Below, in pieces: positions 42,504 through 55,516 of a stretch of DNA of 64,000 nt. Below the pieces are notes generated by a model. It saw only the letters and a list, made by a program, of their open reading frames with translations. It searched no databases and was not told the DNA's origin. Each line of letters begins with the position of its first letter. Positions within the stretch are counted from its first letter, which is position 1. The stretch is from assembly GCA_950022295.1 (NCBI GenBank), contig OX465601.1, positions 79,307,501 through 79,371,500 of the forward strand. The letters run 5' to 3'. The stretch comes from Bromus sterilis. Its lineage: Eukaryota > Streptophyta > Magnoliopsida > Poales > Poaceae. Position numbers and translations under genes: made by a program.

Positions 42504-44534
42504 ATGGGTTCCACTGAAAACACCAAGTTGTGTGACTTCACTAGCCACAACAACAAAGACTTTATCTGCACTCCTATTGCCACACCTACCACTTCAGCTA
42601 CCTCTTATGAAATTAAACCTGCTTTGCTAAACCTTGTTATGAGAGATCAATTCTCTGGTGCTGGAGATGATGCTGCTTTACACTTAAATAATTTTGTTGA
42701 GTTATGTGATATGCAAAAGTAGAAAGAATTAGAAGGTGATTTTGTTAAGCTCAAGCTTTTTTCCTTTCTCTTTGAGGGAAGGAGCTAAAATCTGGTTTCA
42801 ATCTTTGCCTAGGAATAGCATAGATTCTTGGGATAAGTGCAAAGATGCTTTTATTGGGAAGTATTACCCACTTGCTAAAATTATCCAATTGAGGAGTAAC
42901 ATTATGAAGTTTAAACAATTGGATAATGAACATGTTTCCCAAATTTGGGAACGTATGAAATCTCTTGTTAAGAAATGCCCTACACATGGTTTGACTACCT
43001 GGATGGTTATCCAGACTTTTTATGCAGGCTTGAACTTTACCTCGCGGAACCTGTTAGATTCGATCGCGGGAGGAGCCTTTATGTCAACTACACTTGGTGC
43101 TGCCACAAAGCTTCTCGATGAGATGATGACCAACTATTCCCAATGGCACACTGAACGTGCTCCAACAGGTAGGAAGGTAAACTCTGTCGAGGAGGTTACC
43201 TCCCTAAATGAAAAACTTGACTTAATTATGTCTCTACTTGCCAAGCAACCCTCTGTTGATCCTCATGATGTTCCTTTAAATTATTTGGTTTCTCATGAAC
43301 AAGTAGATGTGAACTTTATTGCTAGAAACAACTTCAACAACAATGGGTAAATTTTGCTAGTAATCCTAGACCGTTTCCATCCAACTATGGGAACAACACC
43401 ACCTACCCTAGCAACAAGAACCCCACTTCTGAAATATAAAACATGCTTAGAGACTTTATCACTACCCAAAAAGCCTTCAAAAAGAATGTAGAAGAGAAAT
43501 TAGCTAAGTTAGATAATCTCACTTTGAAGGTAGATAGCCTAGCCCTTGATGTTGAGATGCTAAAAATTAAAACCTCCCCCCTTGAAGAGAGGAAGGCCAC
43601 TCCTATTAATGCTATTCAATTACAAATCAATGAAAATATTAAGATGGGGGCTAAACTTAAAGAAAGATGGGTTAGAGAAAAAGAGGAAGAGGATAGAATT
43701 AAGAGCCTTCCTACACACCACACAGTTTCCACTATCCAAATTGTTGTGGATACCGAAACTATTAGCACCCAATGCACTCCTGGTCCCATTGGACCTATTA
43801 ATGGTGATGCTAGTACCTCAACCGTAGAAGAAGAAACTCCAATGAACATAGAGGGTTTCAAACAAGTGAGCCTAGATGACACTACTACCACTTTTGATAG
43901 AAGTGATATTGATTTTGATAGTTGCACCCTCTTAGAAGTTATTAGCTTGCTACACAAAATGTCTAGAGACCCCCACACTAGCACACTTAATCTTGCCTTC
44001 ACGGAGCATATCACAAATGCTCTCATCAAATCTAGGGAGGAGAAGCTTAAGATATAAGCTTCCATACCTTGGAAGCTAGATGATGGTTTGGACCCTATGA
44101 TAAAAATTAAATTATATAACTTCTCTTGTTATGCTTTATGTGACGTTGGAGCTAGTACCTTCGTCATGCCCAAAAGAATGTATGATATGTTTGAATTGAA
44201 ACCTTTTGATTCTTGTTATTTTGGTGTTCGTCTTGTTGATTCTTCCGTAAATAAAACTTTGGGGAAGATCGACGATGTTCTTATCATTGTCAATGACAAC
44301 TATGTTCCCGTTGATTTTATTATTACGGATATAGAGTGTGAACCTTTATATCCAATTATTTTGGGACACCCTTTTCATCGCACCGTTGGTTCCGTTATTG
44401 ACATGAAAGAGGGGAATATAAAATTTCAATTCCCTCTCAAAAAGGGGATGGAACAATTCCCTAGAAATAAAATCAAGTTACCATTTGAGTCTGTTACACG
44501 GGCTAGCTATTCTCTTTCTCTTGATAAAACTTGA
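42504..44534 (+). pseudogene. Gag-protease of element D, several breaks
   Basis: Starts at ATG 42504 (MGSTEN). Breaks: a TAG at 42720-42722 (TAT to TAG); an extra T around 42765 that shifts the frame; TAA at about 43348 with a further shift; a stop just before 43443; and a TAA at 44055 where element A has Glu. Gag motifs KIWFQSLPRN and SQWHTERAPTGRK and the protease motifs LCDVGAS and IILGHPF are readable. The linker (43443-43690: TLKVDSLALDVEMLK) differs completely from that of element A. The copy is dead. Confidence 0.88.
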
Positions 44535-46078
44535 TCCTTTTTTTGCTTTATGCCTAGCTTAAAGGCGTAAAAGAAAGCACCTGTTGGGAGGCAACCCAAG
44601 ATGTTTTTACTTATGTTATTAGTGGTCTTGATGGTTGTTACTAATGTAGCAAAATCATTGTATCTTTATTTTCCAGCTTTGTGCCAAGTTATAGCCTCTT
44701 ATGATAAGGGAAGCAAAAGTTGTGACATTCTGTCCAAAAAACAGATTCTATCTTCTCGACGGAGAAAATCGAAACAAATAACCAGTTCATCTTTTTGAGC
44801 TGATTTTTTTGCACAACATGCTCTATACAATTATGAAACTTTCGTATGTTCTGAGTTTTTTTATTTGAGTTGCAGAAGTGCCCCGAAAAAATTCTCTACT
44901 ACATACTGTTCTGTTTTTCACAGATTCTTCCACGTTTTGCCTCTCCTTACTTTTGCAAACTTTAAGCTTGCTTTTTCTTTGCAAAAACCTTTTGGCAATC
45001 TTGAGAAACAGTAGCTCTTCAAGAATATCTTTATATCCAGTGGGGAAAGAATATTTTATTAAGGGTACTAACCTCTCTAATCAGCTTATAATGAGTTATG
45101 TATGAAGGGAGTTTTCAAGTGTGCGATGGAAGATGATGAAAGAAGATCCAGGAGTGTCAAGCGCTCGCTTGGGGATGCCCCCGTGCATCCCCAATAAAAA
45201 TTCAAGGATACTGAAGCGTCTAAGCATGGGGATGCCCCCGTGCATCCCCTTCTCCATCAACAGTCATCAGTTCGTCCTTCGTCTCACTATATTTTTATCA
45301 CTTCATGCGTTATGTGCTATGCTTGGAGCGTCTCGCTCTTAGGTTTTATTTTTAGTTTTCTTTAGATTTGCTTGCAGTTCATAACAAGTTAGTCCCCAGC
45401 TTACTTTGTGTGGGAGAGAAACACGCTCCACTCCAATCTAGAACACATCATAGGATTTTTCATGCTTATCTTTTTATTGTTGTGTGTTCTTTATCTTTTG
45501 TAGCTACTGCCATGTTTAGTTTTAGTTTTAGTTTGTCTTTAGCAAGAGCCTTGGATTTTGTTTAGTTTGTTGCTGGAACTCTCTTTAGTTTTCATGTTTA
45601 TCTTGTTAAGAGAGTTGGTTGTTGCACTGAGTTGTGTCTTGTCCTGAGAGTAGGTAATTGAGGTTGCTATTTAATTTTAGTAGTAACTTGCAATAGTTTT
45701 GAGGTATTGATGTGAGTAATTTTTGAACTTTTGGTGTCAAGAGCTCTAGCCTATTAGTGATAGGTGTCGTATTTTGGGCAATCCGTGTGTATTTTCAAAA
45801 CCTACAAAACTAGTTGAGAACTCTAGCTACTAGATGGATCCTTAATCTTTGGAGGGATCGGATATTAGAGTACACCCACGTACCATGAGTCGAGGATGTG
45901 CAAGGATAACCAAACCCCCATACAATCCTCCTCGGGGTACTTGTCTCTTTGTGCACCTCCTTATTAGATTGAGAGTTACCGATAACAAGTGCATGAGTTC
46001 TTCGGACTAATGTAAGTATTGAAAGTTGACACTTCCACCTTCTCATATTTGCTAGCCTCTTCCGTGCCGTGCATTGCC
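44535..46078 (+). other. 3' non-coding region of element D, first part
   Basis: Colinear with the region after the gag-protease stop in element A. Two hairpins occur at 45171-45249. No coding capacity. Confidence 0.75.
45171..45249 (+). other. Pair of perfect GGGGATGC hairpins in element D
   Basis: Both 45171-45192 and 45228-45249 read GGGGATGC, CCCCGT, GCATCCCC, an 8-bp stem with a 6-base loop. The first is preceded by CGCTT and the second by AAGCAT, recalling the polypurine tract AAGCTTGGGGATG. Confidence 0.75.
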
Positions 46079-48232
46079 TGTAGGGGAACGCGGCAGAAAA
46101 CAAAAAATTTCCGCACTACGAACAGCCCAGGACCACTATGGAGACTGCATACAAGGTTTTGATCTGATCGTTACCGACTCGTAGCGCAGCGGAAGTAGAG
46201 TCGATGTAGATCGTTGGTGCAGACCCCCGCAGCTAGGATTTACAACCTCCCAACCGCGAGGATGTCCTCCCTCGTCTGCTCCTCGGACAGCGCTCCGAGA
46301 GGCGGTCGGACAGTCCCTCGGACGATGTCACGGACAGCCCTTCGGGAGGCCCCTCGAAACTCGATCGGTAACTCGGACAGCCCTTCGGGAGGACCCTTGA
46401 AACTCGAACGATAATTTGGACAGCCCTTCGGGAGGACCCTCGAACAGCCCCTCGGGCAAAAGATCGAAACTACGACCTCTCTACGGGGTTGCACACATAC
46501 GGTGTCATCTATCCGGCAGGGCTTCGCCGTCCAGAACTAGTTCCTACCGGAACCCAGACAGCCTTTCGGCTCTACGAAACTATTTCGTGGGAGGGAGAGA
46601 AGAAAGCCAGATCATGCAATGGCACTTGTTGAGAGTTCAAGTGAGAACTTGGATCAGATTTGAGAGACCCCTCTCCACCCCTATTTATAGGGTGAGAGGC
46701 TATGGGGAAAAACCCAAAATGCCCTCCAAACTGCATCATTGCCTGCATCATCATGCAAGCTGCATCATCGCCTGCATCATCATGCAAGCTGCATCATCGC
46801 CTGCATCATCATGCAAGCTGCATCATCGCCTGCATCATCATGCAAGCTGCATCATCGCCTGCATCATCATGCAAGCTGCATCATCGCCTGCATCATCATG
46901 AATAGTGTATCCACTATTCATGAAGACATTTATCTGCGACCGTAAAATCCGAAACTTTTCTGTAGGTCTTAGAAAAATTCCAGTACCCACTAAAAGGATT
47001 TTGGACGCGTTCCGAAACAATTCCGGATTAGTGATTTTCATCTGCGAAAAGCAACCAAAGCGGTTCCGGCAGCTCCGGAACATTTCCGGTTTTTTCTCTC
47101 TGGAAAAATCCCAGAAGTTCCCAGAACAATTCTGGCACCCTCCAAGAATTTCCAGGCGTGTGCCGAAACCATTTTGACTTAATGATATATTCCGAAACAA
47201 CTTTTCGGTTTTACCGAAATTATTCCGGTGTTCTCTTTCCGGAACTTTTCCGTTTTCTCCGAAACCTTTCCGGTGACTTTCTCTCAGACTCCCTGTCTAG
47301 TATTCAGCAGATAGATGACCCTTAAGCGTGTGACCCTATAGGTTCGGTGAAGTATAGACATGACCCGGAACACTTTCCGATCAATGATCAACATCGGAGC
47401 CGTGGACACCCATATTGACCCCTATACCCACACGAATAAATATTCGAGTGAACCTCCAGTTGCCGTGTGCTATTCCTGTTGCTTCGTGATATGTTACAAA
47501 TACCCGAGGTGAGACTTATCGGCATCCCCGTGGATCAACACTTGTCCACTATGCCAGTTACCTCGTTACTAGTATTGTTCTCTTTTCTCGTTCCCGCGTT
47601 CCGGCATCCCTGTGATCAAATCACACTGTGTCTGGCCAGACGATGGTGGATACCGTAACACCGAGAGGGCCCGAAGAATATCTCTCCATCGACGGAGGAG
47701 CAAATCCCAATCTTGAGCTACCTAGTTCCTTGTCATACTTTTCCGTGAACCCGTAAGCCGCCGTAATAGCCACCCTTTTACAGATGACGTTTAACAAACC
47801 CCAAAGTTCACGAAGCAAGTACGAAGGAACTCGATACTCTCATGGTCTAAGGAATTATGCAAACGCTCAACTTTCTCTGTGTTATAATCCATTAACTGGT
47901 GACGAATGTATCTCATAGCATAACATCAATCTGGGTCGATTCAACACAAATGTTCTTCTAACATTGTGCCCTCAAAATTGCCGGCATAGTCATGCCCATG
48001 ATCAGGAAAACAGAACCATCATGCAACACTTGAGCTAGTCTTAGAGGCGAGACTAGGAATATATATTTTTTATCCGTTTATTATTCCACACGTGCATATG
48101 AGTCTTCCTCCGAGCCTCGTGGTTATTGCAGACTCGAGAACCATAGCAGTTATAGCATGGAATATAAACATAATTAGGAACATGGGGATAAATAATAACA
48201 TTTATTATTGCCTCTAGGGCATATCTCCTACA
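46079..48232 (-). repeat. 3' LTR of element J
   Basis: 2154 bp, TG...CA. The minus strand has a TATA box CTATAAATAGGG (46678-46693). It contains three 43-bp repeats with GGACAGCCCTTCGGGAGG (46332-46460), a 29-bp minisatellite (46731-46900) and many TTCCGG words (46950-47280). Confidence 0.95.
46731..46900. repeat. 29-bp minisatellite in the 3' LTR of J
   Basis: Nearly six units of CTGCATCATCGCCTGCATCA plus TCATGCAAG, almost perfect apart from one change in the first. It produces His/Cys/Ile-rich spurious ORFs. Confidence 0.93.
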
Positions 48233-51200
48233 GACTCCCACTTGCACTAGAGTCAATAATCTAGTCAATGCTAATGCACTTTACACCTACGGCATACTGG
48301 TGTAAAATATGCTTCACATGTGGTATAGCCTGATGTCCAACGGATCTGACAACTTCAACTCCGTGTGTATCTTTGCATATCCTCGCGTTTTCATGCTTTC
48401 ACAAAATTCATATTTTGTGTGGACTTGGCTTTGTATATATGCGAATCACTGGTCGAACCTTGATTCCTCAGACTGAGCTATGGAGCAACTATCTTCAATA
48501 GTGTTCCATTGACCAAAGCCATATTGGAACCATACTAAGTTCATGAATGAACTATATGATTCAACATTTTCTTTGTTGCTTCTAAAGCAGCAACATACAT
48601 AGCCATTTGTTATAGAATTTCGCCACAGTAACCTGTTATGAACAATTCCAACTTACTGTGCCACCATATTGTGTATTACACACACAAAAACTTTAACTCA
48701 AATCGAAAATCGCATGGAGCATTGATGAAAACCGTATCGATGTAATTACTTACAACAAGTTCTTCATAATCTCTTCTTGCGAGAAAACATGTCATCAGTG
48801 CTACTTTAGTACTCAATGACATTTTTCACTGTTGTCCCACGATCAGTTCTTTGATCACTTTGGTATCTATACTCGCAACAACTTTGGAGTATTGGACATA
48901 TCTGGTTGTTTTACATACCATGGAATACATGATTAATCCCAACACGAAGGTGTGTGGAATCTCCATTATGTAATTTGCTCATCAGTGTTTTGGGACACTG
49001 AGTCTTGCAAAAACTCTTTCCATGTGACTTTGGCAAGAATCACTCCTTGTCGTTTTTAACGCTAAACTGTTTTAGCACCTTTTCAATATGTATTTTGGCT
49101 TAGCCCTATTAGGCAATTATATCTCGTAGATAATTATGCCTAATATCAAGACAACTTAGCCCAAGCACTTCGTTGAAAAACTATTTTCAATGAAGTCTTA
49201 ATTTGTGTCAAGAAATTTATATTATTTCCAATTAACAATGTGTTAGGCACACAAGGTTTTTAGAAATATTATTATGCTCCCACTTACTTTCTTGTAGCCA
49301 CAAGCATCTTCGTTATCCATCGATGAAATCAAACTCTTTTGATTATTTCATCAAAAACGAAGATTCCAACTCCATTATGCTCTCTTTTGTCCATCGCAGG
49401 AACTCTGAAGTTTGCATACTTACTAGCATCCTCTGGACTGACAAAATACCTTGGACTGTATCTCCAAGGCAGTATTTCCATCTCATGGAAATCCTTTTGG
49501 CATCCATGTTTCATATCTCATGAATGAAATACGTATTAATTGCTAGTTTAACCCGAACCGACTTTAAGCATCGCTACGGAGAGACAATCTCGCCGTAGTT
49601 AATTCCTTGAAATTGTTATAAGCAACAAGTCGAGCTTTATGGATAAAACATTTTTATCCGTATCAGTTTATAGTTCCATTAATATTCGTTAGACTCTAAG
49701 TCTTCCGAATGGTCCATCAAGATACAATCTTGAATTACGTATATGGAAACTATCTCGGATTTGTATTGGCATTTAGCCAATTCCGGAGTCAGGGCCCATC
49801 ATCGCTTCCTTGATTATCGTAGGTATGCTGTTGTCTAACAACAATATCTCGTTTGCGCACCTGAGAGGTTTGCACGAGTTTTGCCTACGTGGCTCAGTTG
49901 CAAGTTTGACCGAAGTCCATACATCTCATGTAGAGGCTTCCGTATCAGTTGCAGTAGGAAACTCTGGAATCACTTCCAAGGTTCCTTTCCTTTGATCTGA
50001 TGACGAAGATACTGTTATCTCGTCGAGTTGCACTGTCCTCCCACTCACCTTTTTTCAAGAACCATTCTCTTTAAAAGCATACCGTTCTTTGTGGCAAAAC
50101 CTTTTGCCTCGGTATAGTGGTGGAGGAATTCCCAATAATTTGGGATAACCTACAAAGTAGCACTTGTCTGATTTGGAATAGGTTTGTAAACAGTTTACAC
50201 AATCCCCATATTCCAAATGTTAAGAAAAGATAAAACATGGTTGGGCGTACCATACCATGGCGTCATTTCAACAGACCTGATGGCGCTCCTTTAAGTGTAA
50301 AAGCCGTAGTCTCTAAAGCATTACATTAAAAGGGATAATGGCAAATTGATTTATGTCATCTTTGATCTTACCATGTCATAAATGGTTTGATTACATCTTC
50401 AAGGACATTCCACTTGCAGTGGTGTTCCGGGAGGTGCAAGTTATGAAAACTCTTTTCACAACTCATCAGACATTGGCTAAACTTGTAACTCAAAAATTCC
50501 TTTCTGCAATCAAATTGTAGAAACATAATTTTCTTGTCACAATAACTTTCACTTCATTTTTGAAAACCTTTCGAATGATTTCAAAAGATCCAGACTTACG
50601 TCTCATCAAGTAAATATCCATATATCTACTTGAGTCTTTTCTGAAGATAGATAAATCCACTACTAACAACATTTATCGGACTACACACATCAAATGTATG
50701 ATCACCAATAAGTTTGTTGCTCGTTCCTCATGGCCTGTGAACGGTATTTCAGTCACTTAACTTTTCGGACGAAAGTTGCAAGTGTGAGATGATTCATAAT
50801 CAAATGACTTCAAAATCCATCATTATGGAATTTCTCCATGCGGGTTTCTCCAATGTGACCAAATGCAGTGCCACACATATGTGGTATTCTTTTAGTCTTT
50901 CGACATTTAGCGTCATTGTTATGGATGTATCATATTACCATCAATATTCGTAACATACATCCCATCCCCGATGGAAGCATGGCCCTTTATGTTATTCATA
51001 ATACTGAACAACAATTGTTCTTTTATGAACAACCTTCTTGCAACATACTTTATGCAATGGGCTAGAGTGTATAAAACTCTAAAACGAATTATGAAAATAA
51101 ATACAGATGGTGATACACCGATGGAAGGTATAGTAACTTTTACTATGTTCCCAGCGCGTATCTAAAACTCATTACTGGCAAGTCTTTTAGGCCGTAGTGG

Positions 51201-53344
51201 TTCTTGCATCGAGTTGCAACAGAATGCAATCGAGCGGGTATTCCTGTGATCAACTTTTAATCATAATACCCAAGAATTATGGACTAACTGTTTAATCACA
51301 ATCCCAAGAACTATTTATTTTTGACCAGCCTTCCATACATCAATAACTTTCATGATTTTTATACATGAGCTGGACATTCCAGTCTTCTTTCTTTTTGCCC
51401 TTATACTTTTAACAGTTTAACTTTCAATATATTTCTCCTACTCTCAGAAGAAGCACCCAACTTTAAGAGTGGCGTTAGCCCCGGACTTCCTAGGCGTGTG
51501 AGTCATACTAACACCCTTTGGACATTTCCTTTCTCTTTAAGTTGTTTGTTTTATTCACCTTCATCATATGACAGGCGTTCTTCTGGATCCCTCTCTTATC
51601 AGTCAAATGCCCAGTAAACACTGTACTAATACTTTGCAAACAGATATTGCTTTGGATATCTCATATCTTTTAGCCTTTGTCTGTATCTGAAAACAATTTT
51701 CAGTTCCATGAATATTACATAACTATCCCAAACTTGTGAAGTTCGGGTCTTATGGAAGCAAACGTATTGCACTTGACCACAATGGAATTCTAGCTTTTGG
51801 ATCGAAGGACGAGAGTCACATCATCCATAGCATTAGCGGGAGGACACCGAAAGCATGCGATAGGACAAAATCCTTCTCGGCACTCTTGAGGACAATCCTC
51901 GCATTACGTTACCAACCGTAAAGTTTTAACCAGATATTTAACAGCTTATTCAATTTTAATAGGGAAGGTGGAAACGCGAGCCATTATTCTACAACTATTA
52001 GCAAATTATACTTAGACAGTGTTCATAATTAATTGCACTCAGAATTAAACAAGTTAATTCTAAAATGCGCTCCCACTCAAATCAATATCTCTCAAAATTG
52101 ATTATGAGTGATTCAAGATCCAAATATCAATACAACGCCATAGAATCATCATCTCATGACGAGGATTTTGATTTGGTAGGCCAACTTGCCGATCACATCT
52201 CTATGTGACTCTTGTTCATCTTTCGATGCATGTGTTCCGAGCTCAGGACGATCCTGCCATGAACGTCAAGACAACCAAGTGATCTTGCTGCGAGGTCTGA
52301 CCTCACCCGCCTTACATTTCTCCAATCGTTCGTACCCATGCATCCATGGCGCACCCCGAAAGGATAGATGCTGTGACGGTGCTACATTTGGGAGAACACT
52401 AACTACTTGATATTTTAAGTGAGAGATCACCCTAATAAAAAGCGACTACCGCGCAATCAAGAAGGGTGCAACTTAAGGGATAAACATCTCAGGTAATTTA
52501 TAATTGCATGATATGGTATAGCCCCTTCTGACGGAGAAGTCAAGTATTTCTTCGTCTTTGGCATTTGCGTCGGAGTTCACCTTCGCGAAGTTTGCCACCA
52601 CCTTGTCGATGCACCAAATAATATTGCTATCTCTATAGCTAATAAAATAAGTGCATTACATAAGGTTGACTCGCAGGTCATTAAAGTGACAATCATATGG
52701 CTCCAGCCATCATGCCAAATCATGACACGCAGGTCATGTTAATAAATTTACATTATATAGTCATCTCATACATAATCAAATTAATATGAGCTTTGCTATA
52801 CCACATCACATGCACATCCTGCAAAACCAAGTTAGATGCCTCTAATCGGTTTATGCAAAATTTTATTTTACGTGGCTTCTAAGGTTTTGACTTAAACCGC
52901 AGCTACCAACGTTTATCATCAAGCATGATTATTCAAGTCGCTAGATTAACTTTGCGGGGTGTATGAAACACGAGATAATAAAATCTCGAGCCCCATACTG
53001 AACTTCGTCATACGCGTGATCCCCGTGCAGATCATATCTGCATTGCCCTTTAGTCTGCAGAATTTCTTCTTTCTCTAACTATGGTGGAATTCAACGAACT
53101 GTTAGCACTTCTTTGATCAATCAGGATCGCAGATTGCCAGAACTTTGAAACTCCACCATACTGTTATTGAGATCAGAAATACACAAATTCCAGGGAAGCA
53201 ACAAGAACATCGGGTAACAGATTTCATCTGCCACCCGCATAAATAATTTTCAGCAATAGATCTGATCTACTCTAAAATTATATTATGCAATACCCATACA
53301 TCTCTATGTATTCTAGATCGCAACATGCATCTACGCATAGCACG
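48233..53344 (-). pseudogene. Internal region of J: decayed Copia pol and unidentified DNA
   Basis: The purine-rich end (minus AAGTGGGAGTC) borders the LTR. The minus strand from about 49400 down to 48240 aligns by eye to the end of Angela/BARE pol: an ATTGGAAATAATATA block follows what should be the YVDD site at 49221-49264, where the codons now read CVPNT, and GCAAAGATACACACGGAGTT near 48370 matches RNase H. Substitutions are dense and stops occur in every frame. Between about 50300 and 53344 I recognise no domain. The whole region is non-coding. Confidence 0.72.
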
Positions 53345-53356
53345 GCTCTGATGCCA
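53345..53356 (-). other. Primer binding site of element J
   Basis: Minus strand TGGCATCAGAGC, one base from the LTR; differs at one position from the initiator tRNA-Met site. Confidence 0.88.
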
Positions 53357-53357
53357 C

Positions 53358-55511
53358 TGTAGGGGAACGCGGCAGAAAACAAAAAATTTCCGCACTACGA
53401 ACAGCCCAGGACCACTATGGAGACTGCATACAAGGTTTTGATCTGATCGTTACCGACTCGTAGCGCAGCGGAAGTAGAGTCGATGTAGATCGTTGGTGCA
53501 GACCCCCGCAGCTAGGATTTACAACCTCCCAACCGCGAGGATGTCCTCCCTCGTCTGCTCCTCGGACAGCGCTCCGAGAGGCGGTCGGACAGTCCCTCGG
53601 ACGATGTCACGGACAGCCCTTCGGGAGGCCCCTCGAAACTCGATCGGTAACTCGGACAGCCCTTCGGGAGGACCCTTGAAACTCGAACGATAATTTGGAC
53701 AGCCCTTCGGGAGGACCCTCGAACAGCCCCTCGGGCAAAAGATCGAAACTACGACCTCTCTACGGGGTTGCACACATACGGTGTCATCTATCCGGCAGGG
53801 CTTCGCCGTCCAGAACTAGTTCCTACCGGAACCCAGACAGCCTTTCGGCTCTACGAAACTATTTCGTGGGAGGGAGAGAAGAAAGCCAGATCATGCAATG
53901 GCACTTGTTGAGAGTTCAAGTGAGAACTTGGATCAGATTTGAGAGACCCCTCTCCACCCCTATTTATAGGGTGAGAGGCTATGGGGAAAAACCCAAAATG
54001 CCCTCCAAACTGCATCATTGCCTGCATCATCATGCAAGCTGCATCATCGCCTGCATCATCATGCAAGCTGCATCATCGCCTGCATCATCATGCAAGCTGC
54101 ATCATCGCCTGCATCATCATGCAAGCTGCATCATCGCCTGCATCATCATGCAAGCTGCATCATCGCCTGCATCATCATGAATAGTGTATCCACTATTCAT
54201 GAAGACATTTATCTGCGACCGTAAAATCCGAAACTTTTCTGTAGGTCTTAGAAAAATTCCAGTACCCACTAAAAGGATTTTGGACGCGTTCCGAAACAAT
54301 TCCGGATTAGTGATTTTCATCTGCGAAAAGCAACCAAAGCGGTTCCGGCAGCTCCGGAACATTTCCGGTTTTTTCTCTCTGGAAAAATCCCAGAAGTTCC
54401 CAGAACAATTCTGGCACCCTCCAAGAATTTCCAGGCGTGTGCCGAAACCATTTTGACTTAATGATATATTCCGAAACAACTTTTCGGTTTTACCGAAATT
54501 ATTCCGGTGTTCTCTTTCCGGAACTTTTCCGTTTTCTCCGAAACCTTTCCGGTGACTTTCTCTCAGACTCCCTGTCTAGTATTCAGCAGATAGATGACCC
54601 TTAAGCGTGTGACCCTATAGGTTCGGTGAAGTATAGACATGACCCGGAACACTTTCCGATCAATGATCAACATCGGAGCCGTGGACACCCATATTGACCC
54701 CTATACCCACACGAATAAATATTCGAGTGAACCTCCAGTTGCCGTGTGCTATTCCTGTTGCTTCGTGATATGTTACAAATACCCGAGGTGAGACTTATCG
54801 GCATCCCCGTGGATCAACACTTGTCCACTATGCCAGTTACCTCGTTACTAGTATTGTTCTCTTTTCTCGTTCCCGCGTTCCGGCATCCCTGTGATCAAAT
54901 CACACTGTGTCTGGCCAGACGATGGTGGATACCGTAACACCGAGAGGGCCCGAAGAATATCTCTCCATCGACGGAGGAGCAAATCCCAATCTTGAGCTAC
55001 CTAGTTCCTTGTCATACTTTTCCGTGAACCCGTAAGCCGCCGTAATAGCCACCCTTTTACAGATGACGTTTAACAAACCCCAAAGTTCACGAAGCAAGTA
55101 CGAAGGAACTCGATACTCTCATGGTCTAAGGAATTATGCAAACGCTCAACTTTCTCTGTGTTATAATCCATTAACTGGTGACGAATGTATCTCATAGCAT
55201 AACATCAATCTGGGTCGATTCAACACAAATGTTCTTCTAACATTGTGCCCTCAAAATTGCCGGCATAGTCATGCCCATGATCAGGAAAACAGAACCATCA
55301 TGCAACACTTGAGCTAGTCTTAGAGGCGAGACTAGGAATATATATTTTTTATCCGTTTATTATTCCACACGTGCATATGAGTCTTCCTCCGAGCCTCGTG
55401 GTTATTGCAGACTCGAGAACCATAGCAGTTATAGCATGGAATATAAACATAATTAGGAACATGGGGATAAATAATAACATTTATTATTGCCTCTAGGGCA
55501 TATCTCCTACA
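53358..55511 (-). repeat. 5' LTR of element J
   Basis: 2154 bp, a copy of 46079-48232 at a constant offset of 7279, with the same TATA box (53957-53972) and minisatellite (54010-54179). Confidence 0.95.
54010..54179. repeat. 29-bp minisatellite in the 5' LTR of J
   Basis: Same unit number and same single change in the first unit as in the other LTR, showing that both LTRs came from one template. Confidence 0.93.
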
Positions 55512-55516
55512 TTGCC

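Larger units (their letters stand above)
46079..55511 (-). mobile_element. Element J: Angela-like Copia element with dead pol
   Basis: LTRs 46079-48232 and 53358-55511 are both 2154 bp and appear identical. The target duplication TTGCC is at 46074-46078 and 55512-55516. The primer site and the LTR start TGTAGGAGATATGCCC put it on the minus strand. The 5125-bp internal region has no ORF over about 75 codons, yet its left end is recognisably a worn Angela/BARE RNase H and reverse transcriptase region. It is a very recent insertion of a non-coding copy. Confidence 0.92.

Noticed and set aside
46731..46900. Short regular repeats that might suggest a CRISPR array
   Set aside because: Units are directly adjacent with no unique spacers, and the sequence is a plant LTR.
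46416..46945. His/Cys/Ile-rich ORFs that could look like metal-binding repeats
   Set aside because: They are translations of the 29-bp minisatellite in the LTR of J, present in identical form in both LTRs.
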